Positions 1 through 6,541 of a stretch of DNA of 7,540 nucleotides are shown here, one piece after another. The first letter of the stretch is position 1. The number at the start of each line of letters is the position of its first letter. The DNA lies in assembly GCA_020161965.1 (NCBI GenBank), contig JAIUNH010000178.1:1-7540 (forward strand), in the 5' to 3' direction. A program made the translations under genes and the position numbers. Origin of the DNA: Pseudomonadota bacterium. GTDB lineage: Bacteria; Pseudomonadota; Alphaproteobacteria; CACIAM-22H2. The notes beneath the pieces were generated by a model. The model searched no databases. It was not told where the DNA came from and saw only the letters and a program-made list of their open reading frames with translations.

Positions 1-1388
1 TCCTGTCCGGGGGTGCGGGCACGCGGCTGTGGCCCCTGTCGCGCGAGACCTATCCCAAGCAGCTTCTGGCGCTGGCGGGAACGCGCAGCCTGATTCAAGA
101 CACGGCCGCGCGTTGCGGCGGCGAAAGCTTCGGCGCCCCCATCATCGTGTGCAACGAAGAGCACCGCTTCGCCATCGCCGAGCAATTGCGCCAAATCGGC
201 ATCGCCCCGCGCGCGATGATTCTCGAGCCCGTCGGGCGCAACACCGCCCCCGCCGCCGCGGCCGCCGCCGCGTTGCTGGAGCCGGGCGAGATCATGATGC
301 TGCTGCCGTCCGACCACGCGATCTCCGACGTCGCTTCGTTCGCCCAAGCCGCGGCGAAAGCGGCAGCGGGTGCGCGTGCCGGCAAGCTCGTGACCTTCGG
401 CATCGAGCCCGAGCGCCCCGAAACCGGCTACGGCTATATCAAGCGCGGGGCCGCCCTGCCCGGCCTCGACGGCGCCTATACGGTCGAGCGTTTCGTCGAG
501 AAGCCCGATCTAGACACCGCGAAGAAATATCTCGCCGAGGGCGGCTGGGCATGGAACTCGGGCATGTTCATGCTGCCCGCCGCGATCTTCCTGGCGGAGA
601 CCGAGAAATTCGAACCCGCGATCGCGCGCGCCGCGAAGGACGCCGTCGCCAAGGCCAAGCGCGATCTCGATTTCGTGCGCCTGGACAAGGAGGCTTTCGC
701 CGCCGCCCCGTCGAAATCGATCGACTACGCGGTGATGGAACGCACGAGCCTTGCGGCCGTGGTGCCCGCGTCGATGGGCTGGTCGGATGTGGGTGCTTGG
801 GACGCGTTGTGGGATTTGGGCACGCGCGACGCCGACGGCAACGTGGTGCGCGGCGACGTGATCGCCGAGGATACGCATAATTCGTATCTGCGCACCGAAG
901 GCCGTTTGCTCGCGACCATCGGCGTGGACGATCTGATCGTCGTCGATACGCGCGACGCCACGCTGGTCGCGCGCAAGGACAAGGCGCAGCACGTGAAGCG
1001 CATCGTCGATCGCCTGAAGGCGGCCGGGCGCAGCGAAGCGAGCCTGCACACCGAAGTCCATCGCCCCTGGGGCAGCTATCAGACGATCGATCTGGGGCCG
1101 CGCTTCCAGGTGAAGCGCTTGTCGGTGAAGCCCGGCGCCAAAATCTCGCTGCAGAAGCACGCCCAACGCGCCGAGCATTGGGTCGTCGTGCAAGGGATCG
1201 CGCGCGTCACGCGCGACGAGGACGTGCTGACCTTGCGCGAGAACATGTCCGCCTACATCCCCGTCGGCTGCGTCCACCGCCTGGAAAATCCCGGCACCGA
1301 GATGCTGCATATCGTCGAGGTGCAGTCAGGTTCTTATCTGGGCGAGGACGATATCGTGCGCCTCGAAGACTCTTACGGGCGCAAGTAA
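1..1388 (+). CDS. manC: Mannose-1-phosphate guanylyltransferase / mannose-6-phosphate isomerase, bifunctional (5' end off window)
   Basis: Makes GDP-mannose from mannose-1-phosphate and GTP, and interconverts fructose-6-phosphate and mannose-6-phosphate; a cytosolic source of mannose or downstream sugars for surface polysaccharide. The first complete codon is at 3 and the visible part is 461 residues, so probably only about ten N-terminal residues are missing. Numbering visible residues, the nucleotidyltransferase signature GGAGTRLWPLSR is at 3-14, FVEKP at 164-168 (pyrophosphorylase lysine K167), WNSGMF at 184-189, and a WSDVGAWDALW block follows. The C-terminal third is a type II phosphomannose isomerase cupin, with HRPWGSY, then LQKHAQRAEHW (H386, E391, H392), then GCVHRLENPG (H425). 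Oddity: the usual HxH of the cupin metal site reads H-A-Q here (Q388). The stop overlaps the ilvA start by one base. The family assignment is very secure; the symbol could equally be cpsB, algA or xanB depending on the pathway served. Confidence 0.95.
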   Translation, partial: LSGGAGTRLWPLSRETYPKQLLALAGTRSLIQDTAARCGGESFGAPIIVCNEEHRFAIAEQLRQIGIAPRAMILEPVGRNTAPAAAAAAALLEPGEIMMLLPSDHAISDVASFAQAAAKAAAGARAGKLVTFGIEPERPETGYGYIKRGAALPGLDGAYTVERFVEKPDLDTAKKYLAEGGWAWNSGMFMLPAAIFLAETEKFEPAIARAAKDAVAKAKRDLDFVRLDKEAFAAAPSKSIDYAVMERTSLAAVVPASMGWSDVGAWDALWDLGTRDADGNVVRGDVIAEDTHNSYLRTEGRLLATIGVDDLIVVDTRDATLVARKDKAQHVKRIVDRLKAAGRSEASLHTEVHRPWGSYQTIDLGPRFQVKRLSVKPGAKISLQKHAQRAEHWVVVQGIARVTRDEDVLTLRENMSAYIPVGCVHRLENPGTEMLHIVEVQSGSYLGEDDIVRLEDSYGRK

Positions 1389-1390
1389 TG
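1386..1390 (+). promoter_or_regulatory. TAATG stop/start overlap coupling manC to ilvA
   Basis: The manC stop TAA (1386-1388) shares its last A with the ilvA ATG (1388-1390). No strong Shine-Dalgarno sequence lies just upstream; the nearest purine-rich stretch is the weak GGGCG before the end of manC. Ribosomes finishing manC probably reinitiate on ilvA. The overlap is seen directly; coupling is inferred. Confidence 0.6.
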
Positions 1391-2608
1391 ACCGATCCGA
1401 TCAGCATCAACGCCGCCGATATCGCCGCCGCCGCCGCGCGCATCCAAGGCCAGGTTCTGCGCACGCCGACCTTGCGCTCGGCCACGCTCTCCGCCGTCAC
1501 CGGCGCCGACGTGCGCATCAAGTTCGAGAACCATCAATACGTGGCGTCGTTCAAGGAACGCGGCGCCCTCAACAAGCTGCTGTTGCTGAGTCCCGAGGAA
1601 CGCAAACGCGGCGTGATCGCGATGTCGGCGGGCAATCATGCCCAAGCGGTCGCCTATCACGCCAAGCGTTTGGGCATCAAAGCGACGATCGTGATGCCCA
1701 AGGCGACGCCCTTCACCAAGGTCGCGCGCACGCGCGATCATGGTGCGCGCGTCGAGCTTCAGGGCGACGCGCTGACCGAAGCGGCCGCCTTCGCGCGCGA
1801 TCTGGCGGCGAAGGAAAATCTGGTCTTCGTCCATCCCTACGACGATCCGGCGATCATGGCGGGCCAAGGCACGCTGGCGCTGGAAATGCTGGCCGATTTC
1901 CCCGATCTCGACACGCTGGTGATCCCGATCGGCGGCGGCGGGATGATTTCGGGCTGTGCCGTCGCGGCCAAGTCGATCAATCCGGCGATCGAGATTTTCG
2001 GCGTCGAGGTCGAAGCCTTCGCCTCCGCCGCACAACGCAAAGCCGGCGAAAAGGTCCATACCGGCGGCACGACGATCGCCGAGGGCATCGCGGTCGCCGA
2101 TGTCGGCGCGCAATGCTGGCCGGTCATCGACAAGCTGGTCCGCGACGTGGTCGTGGTCGACGAATTGGATGTCGAACGCGCTATCGTGCTGCTGATCGAA
2201 ATCGAAAAGACCGTCGCCGAGGGTGCGGGTGCCGCCGGTCTCGCCGCGTTGCTCGCCCATCCCGAACGCTTCAAGGGCCGCAAAGTGGGCCTCGTCCTGT
2301 GCGGCGGCAATATCGACACGCGCGTGTTGTCGAGCGTGCTGCTGCGGGGACTCGCGCGTGACGGGCGCTTGCTGCGTTTGTCGATCGAGATTCCCGACCG
2401 CCCCGGCGCACTCGCCGATCTGGCCGGGCGCATCGGCAAGGCGGGCGGCAATATCGTCGAGGTCGAGCACCAGCGCACCTTCACCGAACGCTCCGCGCGC
2501 GCGGTGACGGTCGAAGCGACGATCGAAGTCGTCGATCGCGCCCATGGCGACAAGCTGGTCGGCGAGTTGGAAAACGCGGGGCTTACCGTCGAACGCGGGG
2601 CGGCCTGA
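1388..2608 (+). CDS. ilvA: Threonine ammonia-lyase (threonine dehydratase), single-ACT medium form
   Basis: PLP enzyme that deaminates L-threonine to 2-oxobutanoate and ammonia, the first step toward isoleucine. The 406 residues match the medium family form (a catalytic domain plus one ACT domain) rather than the longer E. coli IlvA with its double regulatory domain. ASFKERGA carries the probable Schiff-base lysine K56. SAGNHAQ (80-86) is the substrate/PLP asparagine loop, and the glycine-rich phosphate-binding loop GGGGMISG is at 182-189. LCGGNID lies near the end of the catalytic domain. From about 329 the LLRLSIEIPDRPGALADL segment opens an ACT domain, which suggests allosteric control by an amino acid; the ligand cannot be read from sequence. 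The ATG at 1388 is chosen because it starts the conserved N-terminus and overlaps the manC stop; a longer in-frame reading upstream lies inside manC. It could be a TdcB-like catabolic enzyme, but the ACT domain argues for the biosynthetic type. Confidence 0.93.
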   Translation: MTDPISINAADIAAAAARIQGQVLRTPTLRSATLSAVTGADVRIKFENHQYVASFKERGALNKLLLLSPEERKRGVIAMSAGNHAQAVAYHAKRLGIKATIVMPKATPFTKVARTRDHGARVELQGDALTEAAAFARDLAAKENLVFVHPYDDPAIMAGQGTLALEMLADFPDLDTLVIPIGGGGMISGCAVAAKSINPAIEIFGVEVEAFASAAQRKAGEKVHTGGTTIAEGIAVADVGAQCWPVIDKLVRDVVVVDELDVERAIVLLIEIEKTVAEGAGAAGLAALLAHPERFKGRKVGLVLCGGNIDTRVLSSVLLRGLARDGRLLRLSIEIPDRPGALADLAGRIGKAGGNIVEVEHQRTFTERSARAVTVEATIEVVDRAHGDKLVGELENAGLTVERGAA

Positions 2609-2614
2609 CGGCGA

Positions 2615-3100
2615 TTACTGCGGCGGCAGGTCGGCGAGTTCCTTCACCCGCTCGCCCCATTCGGTTTCGAGCGAGTTCTGGCGCCGCTGCAACTGGCGCA
2701 AGCGGTTCTGTGCGCGATTCTCGTAAATGATGTTCGCGACGATCGGGAACAGCCAGCACAAGCCCCAGGCGAACACGGCCGCGCCATAGACCGACAACCA
2801 CGCGAAGGCGTTGCCCAGAATTTCGCGCCCGCCGGTGCGGCCCATCATCGCGAAACCGTCGAGCAGGAAGGGCAGCATCGCGCCCATGCTCATCGTACCC
2901 ACGGCGATCGCGTCGTGTTTCTGGCGCGTGGGGTCGACGATCGCGGCGGCGAGCGTGGGCAGGAAACCCGCGACGACGAACAGGCACAGCCACGGCACGT
3001 TATAGGCAAGCCACGCGACGATGGCGATGACGCCCGTCCCCGCCATGGCGAGCGTCATGGCGCTGGGGCCCTTCTTCGCCGATTTGGGTTGCTTGGCCAT
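2615..3100 (-). CDS. Small multi-pass membrane protein, function unknown
   Basis: I do not recognise a named family. The 161-residue protein starts with a short basic, lysine-rich tail (MAKQPKSAKK). Hydrophobic segments follow at about 16-35, 38-55, 64-86 (interrupted by D81) and 98-125, giving three or four transmembrane helices. The C-terminus (127-161) is charged and arginine/glutamine/glutamate-rich, with a heptad-like look compatible with a short cytoplasmic coiled coil. The ATG at 3100 lies 2 nt after the stop of the kinase-like gene and no clear Shine-Dalgarno is visible, so translation is probably coupled to that gene. A TTG at 3121 in the same frame would add seven residues and overlap the upstream gene; it is less likely. 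The 3' end converges on ilvA. The tight linkage suggests that it works with the upstream pseudokinase, perhaps as its membrane partner; that is inference. Confidence 0.8.
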   Translation of the reverse strand: MAKQPKSAKKGPSAMTLAMAGTGVIAIVAWLAYNVPWLCLFVVAGFLPTLAAAIVDPTRQKHDAIAVGTMSMGAMLPFLLDGFAMMGRTGGREILGNAFAWLSVYGAAVFAWGLCWLFPIVANIIYENRAQNRLRQLQRRQNSLETEWGERVKELADLPPQ

Positions 3101-3102
3101 GG

Positions 3103-5154
3103 CTAAAACAAAATCCGCCAAAGAATGGAGCCGATACCGACGACGCCCGACAACGACGCGGATGTCAGCGCCGCCGTTTCCTTACCGGCGAGCATCGCGG
3201 CATGCGCGCGCTGTTTCGCACCGCCGCGAATTTCGACCATTTCCGCGCCCGCCGCGACATAGGCTTCCTTGGCGGCGTCGAAGCCCCAATGATCGACCTC
3301 GCGCATTTTCTCGTTATCGACGAGTTCGAGCAGCGCTTTGAGATTGCCTTCTTCGGCGACTTGATTGAGCCGCTCGATCTGCGATTGGCGCAGCGGCAAA
3401 TGGTTGATCCCGTCGACATAGCCGCGCACCAACGTGGCGCACCATGCGGTCAAACGCGGCACCATCGGCGGGCCGAAGCGTTCTTGAAGATCGGAGAGCA
3501 TGCGCAGAATCGACATGCCGCCCGACAGATCGACTTGTTCGGGATTCATCAGCACGCGGATCTGTGCCGGGTCCGCACCCGCATGCACCGCAAGGAAGGC
3601 GGCGATGTGCCGATCGATCGGCTTGTGGCCGGAACCGGCGGCGGCTTCCAAAGCTTCCAGCACCTGATCGGGTTCGGACACCCACATGCCGGCGGCGAGT
3701 TCGGAGAAGCACGGCAGATTGGGATTGAGTTCGTAGAGCACGCGCTCGATGCCGTTGCCGGGGGCCGGGTCTTCGATCCATTTGCCCAGGCGTTCGACGA
3801 AGCCCGCCGGCGGCAGACCGCGCCCGCCCGCCGATTTATGCAGCATCGTCCACAAGCCGATCACGCGGCTGCGGATCAGGTCCGCGAAAATCGGCCCGCC
3901 GCCGGGTTTGCGCATGGCGACCGCGATCGCCGTGCCCAGCCCGTCGACATGGATGCTGTGGCCGCGAAAACGGATCGGCGCCAACGGATCGAGCACGATC
4001 GACGCGCGCGCCACCGTCAGCGCATCGGAATAAGTCGGGTTGGGATCGCCGCTGGGTTCGCGCACCGCCGCGTTCAGGCGATCATGCAGCTTCTGATCGC
4101 CCAGCGTGTTGCGGATCCACATCGCGATATTGCCGTTGCGCAATTCGCCCACCGCCGCTTCCCAGCGCCGTCCGAGCCCATGCGCCAAATCGCGCGGCGT
4201 TTTGTATTCGCGCCCGCCGAAGCGATAGCCCTTGGCCGCGCGCAAGACGAGCGGCGAGGACGGGTTCACCTGCTGGCGCTTGCCGTCGAGGAAGCCCTTC
4301 AGCATTTCCAGCGTCCAGCGATCCTGCTCCCAATCGTTGGTCAGGCCGCGCAGCACTTCCATCACCTGCGGCGCGATGCGGGTGAGGTCCGCGAGCGAGT
4401 CGAACGTGCCGCGATCCACGCGCCGCGCGAATTGCTCGTCCACATCCATGCCTTGGCCGGGCATGTAACCTTGCGCGAAGGCCAGCAGCGTCATGCCCAG
4501 CGCGAACATATCGTCTTCGCGCGTGCCCGAGCCGCGCGCGTCGGGATCGGCCATCGCGCGTTCGATGGGCTCCAGCGGGGCGGGTTGCTCGAACCCGCCG
4601 GGCACGTGGAAGGACGGCCCCAGCACGATGCGCGTGCGCGCTTCGTCGAGCCAAAAAAGATTGGTCGGGCGAATGCCGCGATGGGTGACGTTGCGGTGGA
4701 ACAACTCGCCCAGCGCATTGGCGAGCGGAAACAGAAAATGGCTGAGCAAACGCGGTGCGGGCCATTCGTCGCGCGCGGTGTTGCCGCGCCACAGCGGTCC
4801 GCCCTCGGGCAGGTCGTAAATGAACGCCAGGCGCCGCGCCGAAGCGCCCGGCCAATCGACCAAGCCGAATTCGTAAAGCCGCAACAGGCCGGGCCGTTCG
4901 ACGCCCTTGATGTTCTTGGCCATCTCCAGCCGCGGCGGAATCTCCGGGCCGCAGATCAGCGCCACACGCTGGCCGATCGTGTCGCGCTCGTCGACCGCGA
5001 GATAGGCGCGAACGCTGGCGGTCGACATTTCGGGGACGGGCGACGACGGATAGATCTTGAACCGACCCGCGAGCGGAACGGACGTGCCGGACGGTCCCTT
5101 GGCGGGGCCGCCCTTCTCGTCGTCGTCATCGCGCTGATTGGCCGGCTCGGCCAT
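3103..5154 (-). CDS. Pseudokinase-like protein: degenerate Ser/Thr kinase fold, unknown C-terminal domain and hydrophobic tail
   Basis: This 683-residue protein begins with an acidic, probably disordered tail (DDDDE at 9-13). Residues about 30-290 follow a Hanks-type kinase domain: GRFKI at 30-34, RLYEFG (92-97) for beta-4, FIYDLPEGGPL (111-121) for the hinge, THRGIRPTNLF (157-167) for the catalytic loop, DDMFALGMTLL (214-224) for helix F, and QDRW (277-280) for the late-lobe arginine. Catalytic residues are missing: HRD is H158-R159-G160, VAIK reads VALIC (64-68), DFG is replaced by LGPS (178-181), and there is no clear glycine loop. N165 remains. Phosphotransfer is therefore unlikely. Residues about 300-640 match no domain I know and look largely helical. 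Residues 661-679 form a moderately hydrophobic stretch near the C-terminus, a possible tail anchor. The ATG at 5154 has a strong GGAGGA six bases upstream. The next gene starts 2 nt after the stop. The ORF and kinase fold are secure; the pseudokinase call is strong and the role unknown. Confidence 0.88.
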   Translation of the reverse strand: MAEPANQRDDDDEKGGPAKGPSGTSVPLAGRFKIYPSSPVPEMSTASVRAYLAVDERDTIGQRVALICGPEIPPRLEMAKNIKGVERPGLLRLYEFGLVDWPGASARRLAFIYDLPEGGPLWRGNTARDEWPAPRLLSHFLFPLANALGELFHRNVTHRGIRPTNLFWLDEARTRIVLGPSFHVPGGFEQPAPLEPIERAMADPDARGSGTREDDMFALGMTLLAFAQGYMPGQGMDVDEQFARRVDRGTFDSLADLTRIAPQVMEVLRGLTNDWEQDRWTLEMLKGFLDGKRQQVNPSSPLVLRAAKGYRFGGREYKTPRDLAHGLGRRWEAAVGELRNGNIAMWIRNTLGDQKLHDRLNAAVREPSGDPNPTYSDALTVARASIVLDPLAPIRFRGHSIHVDGLGTAIAVAMRKPGGGPIFADLIRSRVIGLWTMLHKSAGGRGLPPAGFVERLGKWIEDPAPGNGIERVLYELNPNLPCFSELAAGMWVSEPDQVLEALEAAAGSGHKPIDRHIAAFLAVHAGADPAQIRVLMNPEQVDLSGGMSILRMLSDLQERFGPPMVPRLTAWCATLVRGYVDGINHLPLRQSQIERLNQVAEEGNLKALLELVDNEKMREVDHWGFDAAKEAYVAAGAEMVEIRGGAKQRAHAAMLAGKETAALTSASLSGVVGIGSILWRILF

Positions 5155-5160
5155 AAGCCG

Positions 5161-5166
5161 TCCTCC
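5161..5166 (-). promoter_or_regulatory. Strong ribosome binding site of the kinase-like gene
   Basis: On the minus strand this reads GGAGGA, six bases before the ATG that ends at 5154. It is the best Shine-Dalgarno match in the window. It fixes the start codon and indicates that this gene is translated independently of purA. Confidence 0.75.
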
Positions 5167-5190
5167 GCGTTTCCCGGATCGATCCCCCGA

Positions 5191-5221
5191 ATTTAAGCCG
5201 TGTTTGTCGAAAACTGGTTAA
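5191..5221 (-). promoter_or_regulatory. Weak candidate promoter in the purA / pseudokinase gap
   Basis: The 89-nt gap 5155-5243 is the only intergenic space of any size and is more AT-rich than its surroundings. On the minus strand TTAACC (5221-5216) and TTAAAT (5196-5191) each match 4 of 6 positions of the sigma-70 -35 and -10 boxes, but the 19-nt spacer is longer than ideal. It may simply be the best chance match in an AT-rich gap; readthrough from purA is an equally good explanation for expression. Confidence 0.15.
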
Positions 5222-5237
5222 CGAACCGATTTAACCA
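5215..5237. repeat. 7-bp perfect inverted repeat downstream of purA
   Basis: TGGTTAA (5215-5221) and TTAACCA (5231-5237) form perfect 7-bp arms around a 9-nt spacer, starting 6 nt past the purA stop. On the minus strand the second arm is followed by GTTTTCG. It could be a weak intrinsic-terminator-like hairpin, but the stem is AT-rich and the T run has only four bases. It could also be an operator for the downstream pair. The repeat is seen directly; the function is open. Confidence 0.45.
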
Positions 5238-5243
5238 ACGAAA

Positions 5244-6536
5244 TCAATCGGCAAACGGGTCCTCGACCAGGATCGTATCGTTGCGTTCGGGGCTCGTGGA
5301 CAGCAATGCGACGCGCGCGCCGATCAATTCCTCGATCCGCACGATGTACTTCACGGCCGCCGCCGGCAGCTCGGCCCAGGACCGCGCGCCCTGGGTCGAT
5401 TCCTTCCAACCCGGCAGCGTTTCGTAGATGGGTGCCGCCTGCGCTTGCAGATGCTGAGCGGCGGGCAAACGATCGTAGCGCTTGCCGCCGATATCGTAGG
5501 CGACGCAAACCTTGATCTCGTCGAGCCCGTCGAGCACGTCGAGCTTGGTGAGCGCGATGCCGCGAATGCCGCCGGTGCGCACGGTCTGGCGCACCAGCAC
5601 CGCGTCGAACCAGCCGCAGCGGCGCGCGCGCCCCGTGACCGTGCCGAATTCATGCCCGCGCTCGCCGAGATGCCGGCCGATCGAATCGGTGAGCTCCGTC
5701 GGGAACGGGCCGGAGCCCACGCGCGTCGTGTAGGCCTTGGTGATGCCGAGCACATAGCCGACTTCGTGCGGGCCCATTCCCGAGCCGGTCGCGGCTTGTG
5801 CTGCCACCGTGTTCGACGAGGTGACGAACGGATAGGTGCCGTGATCGACGTCGAGCAACGCGCCTTGCGCGCCCTCGAACAGGATGCGCTTGCCCGCTTT
5901 GCTGGAATCGCCCAGGAACGGCCATACCGAATCGGCATAGGGCGCCAACTGGGGCGCGAGTTCCTGCAACTGCTTGCGCAGCGTGACGCGGTCGACCTTC
6001 TCGAAGCCCATGCCTTTGCGCAGCGCGTCGTGATGGCGGCACAACTCTTCGAGCTTGGCGTCGAGCGTGGGCCCGTCGAACAGATCGCACAAGCGGATCG
6101 CGCGACGCGCGACCTTGTCTTCGTAGGCGGGGCCAATACCGCGCCCGGTCGTACCGATCTTGGCGCTGCCGCGCGCTTCTTCGCGCAGGCGATCGATCTC
6201 GCCATGCAGCGGCAGAATCAGCGCGGCGTTTTCCGCCACGCGCAGATTATGCGGGCCGACATCCACACCCTTTTCGCGGATCGCGGCGATCTCCTTCAGC
6301 AAATGCCAGGGATCGACGACCACGCCGTTGCCGACGACGCCGATCTTGCCCTTGCGCACCACGCTCGACGGCAGCAGCGACAGCTTATAAGTCACGCCAT
6401 CGATGACCAGCGTATGGCCGGCGTTATGGCCGCCTTGGAAACGCACGACGATCTCGGCGCGTTCCGACAGCCAATCGACGATCTTGCCTTTGCCTTCGTC
6501 GCCCCATTGCGATCCGACGACGGTGACGTTGGTCAT
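5244..6536 (-). CDS. purA: Adenylosuccinate synthase
   Basis: Catalyses GTP-dependent condensation of IMP with aspartate to adenylosuccinate, the committed step to AMP; a cytosolic homodimer in its family. The 430 residues are full family length. The N-terminal GSQWGDEGKGK motif (8-18) contains the catalytic D13 and phosphate-loop K16/K18, and FQGGHNAGHT (33-42) supplies the catalytic H41. The IMP-binding GTTGRGIGPAYEDK block, the FEGAQG loop, TTRVGSGPFPTE, TGRARRCGW, the guanine-binding TKLDVLD and the C-terminal STSPERNDTI are all present, so it should be active. The start at 6536 is fixed by the canonical MTNVTVVGSQWG beginning; in-frame codons further upstream lie in hisZ. A GAAGGG eight bases before the ATG is the likely ribosome binding site, inside the end of hisZ. 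It lies 5 nt after hisZ, a linkage common in proteobacteria. Confidence 0.98.
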   Translation of the reverse strand: MTNVTVVGSQWGDEGKGKIVDWLSERAEIVVRFQGGHNAGHTLVIDGVTYKLSLLPSSVVRKGKIGVVGNGVVVDPWHLLKEIAAIREKGVDVGPHNLRVAENAALILPLHGEIDRLREEARGSAKIGTTGRGIGPAYEDKVARRAIRLCDLFDGPTLDAKLEELCRHHDALRKGMGFEKVDRVTLRKQLQELAPQLAPYADSVWPFLGDSSKAGKRILFEGAQGALLDVDHGTYPFVTSSNTVAAQAATGSGMGPHEVGYVLGITKAYTTRVGSGPFPTELTDSIGRHLGERGHEFGTVTGRARRCGWFDAVLVRQTVRTGGIRGIALTKLDVLDGLDEIKVCVAYDIGGKRYDRLPAAQHLQAQAAPIYETLPGWKESTQGARSWAELPAAAVKYIVRIEELIGARVALLSTSPERNDTILVEDPFAD

Positions 6537-6541
6537 GTTGC

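Noticed and set aside
248..280. GCC/GCG-rich run that looks like a simple repeat
   Set aside because: It encodes an alanine-rich helix of the nucleotidyltransferase domain and is explained by coding in a GC-rich genome.
29..880. 283-codon plus-strand frame overlapping manC
   Set aside because: Arg-rich out-of-frame reading of manC with no motif.
1373..2545. 390-codon open frame on the minus strand, antisense to ilvA
   Set aside because: Composition is Asp/Arg/His-rich shadow sequence, while ilvA carries every family motif on the plus strand.
3101..3121. TTG at 3121 as the start of the small membrane protein
   Set aside because: It would overlap the upstream gene and uses a rarer start codon, while an ATG at 3100 lies 2 nt after the upstream stop and opens a typical basic N-terminus.
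5176..5185. 10-bp palindrome GGATCGATCC in the leader of the kinase-like gene
   Set aside because: GATC- and CGATC-type words are frequent throughout this sequence and the arms do not extend further, so chance is sufficient.
3202..5196. 664-codon open frame on the plus strand, antisense to the kinase-like gene
   Set aside because: Its translation is rich in Arg, His, Ala and Asp without any recognisable motif, as expected for the mirror of a high-GC gene. The minus strand has kinase-fold motifs and a strong ribosome binding site.
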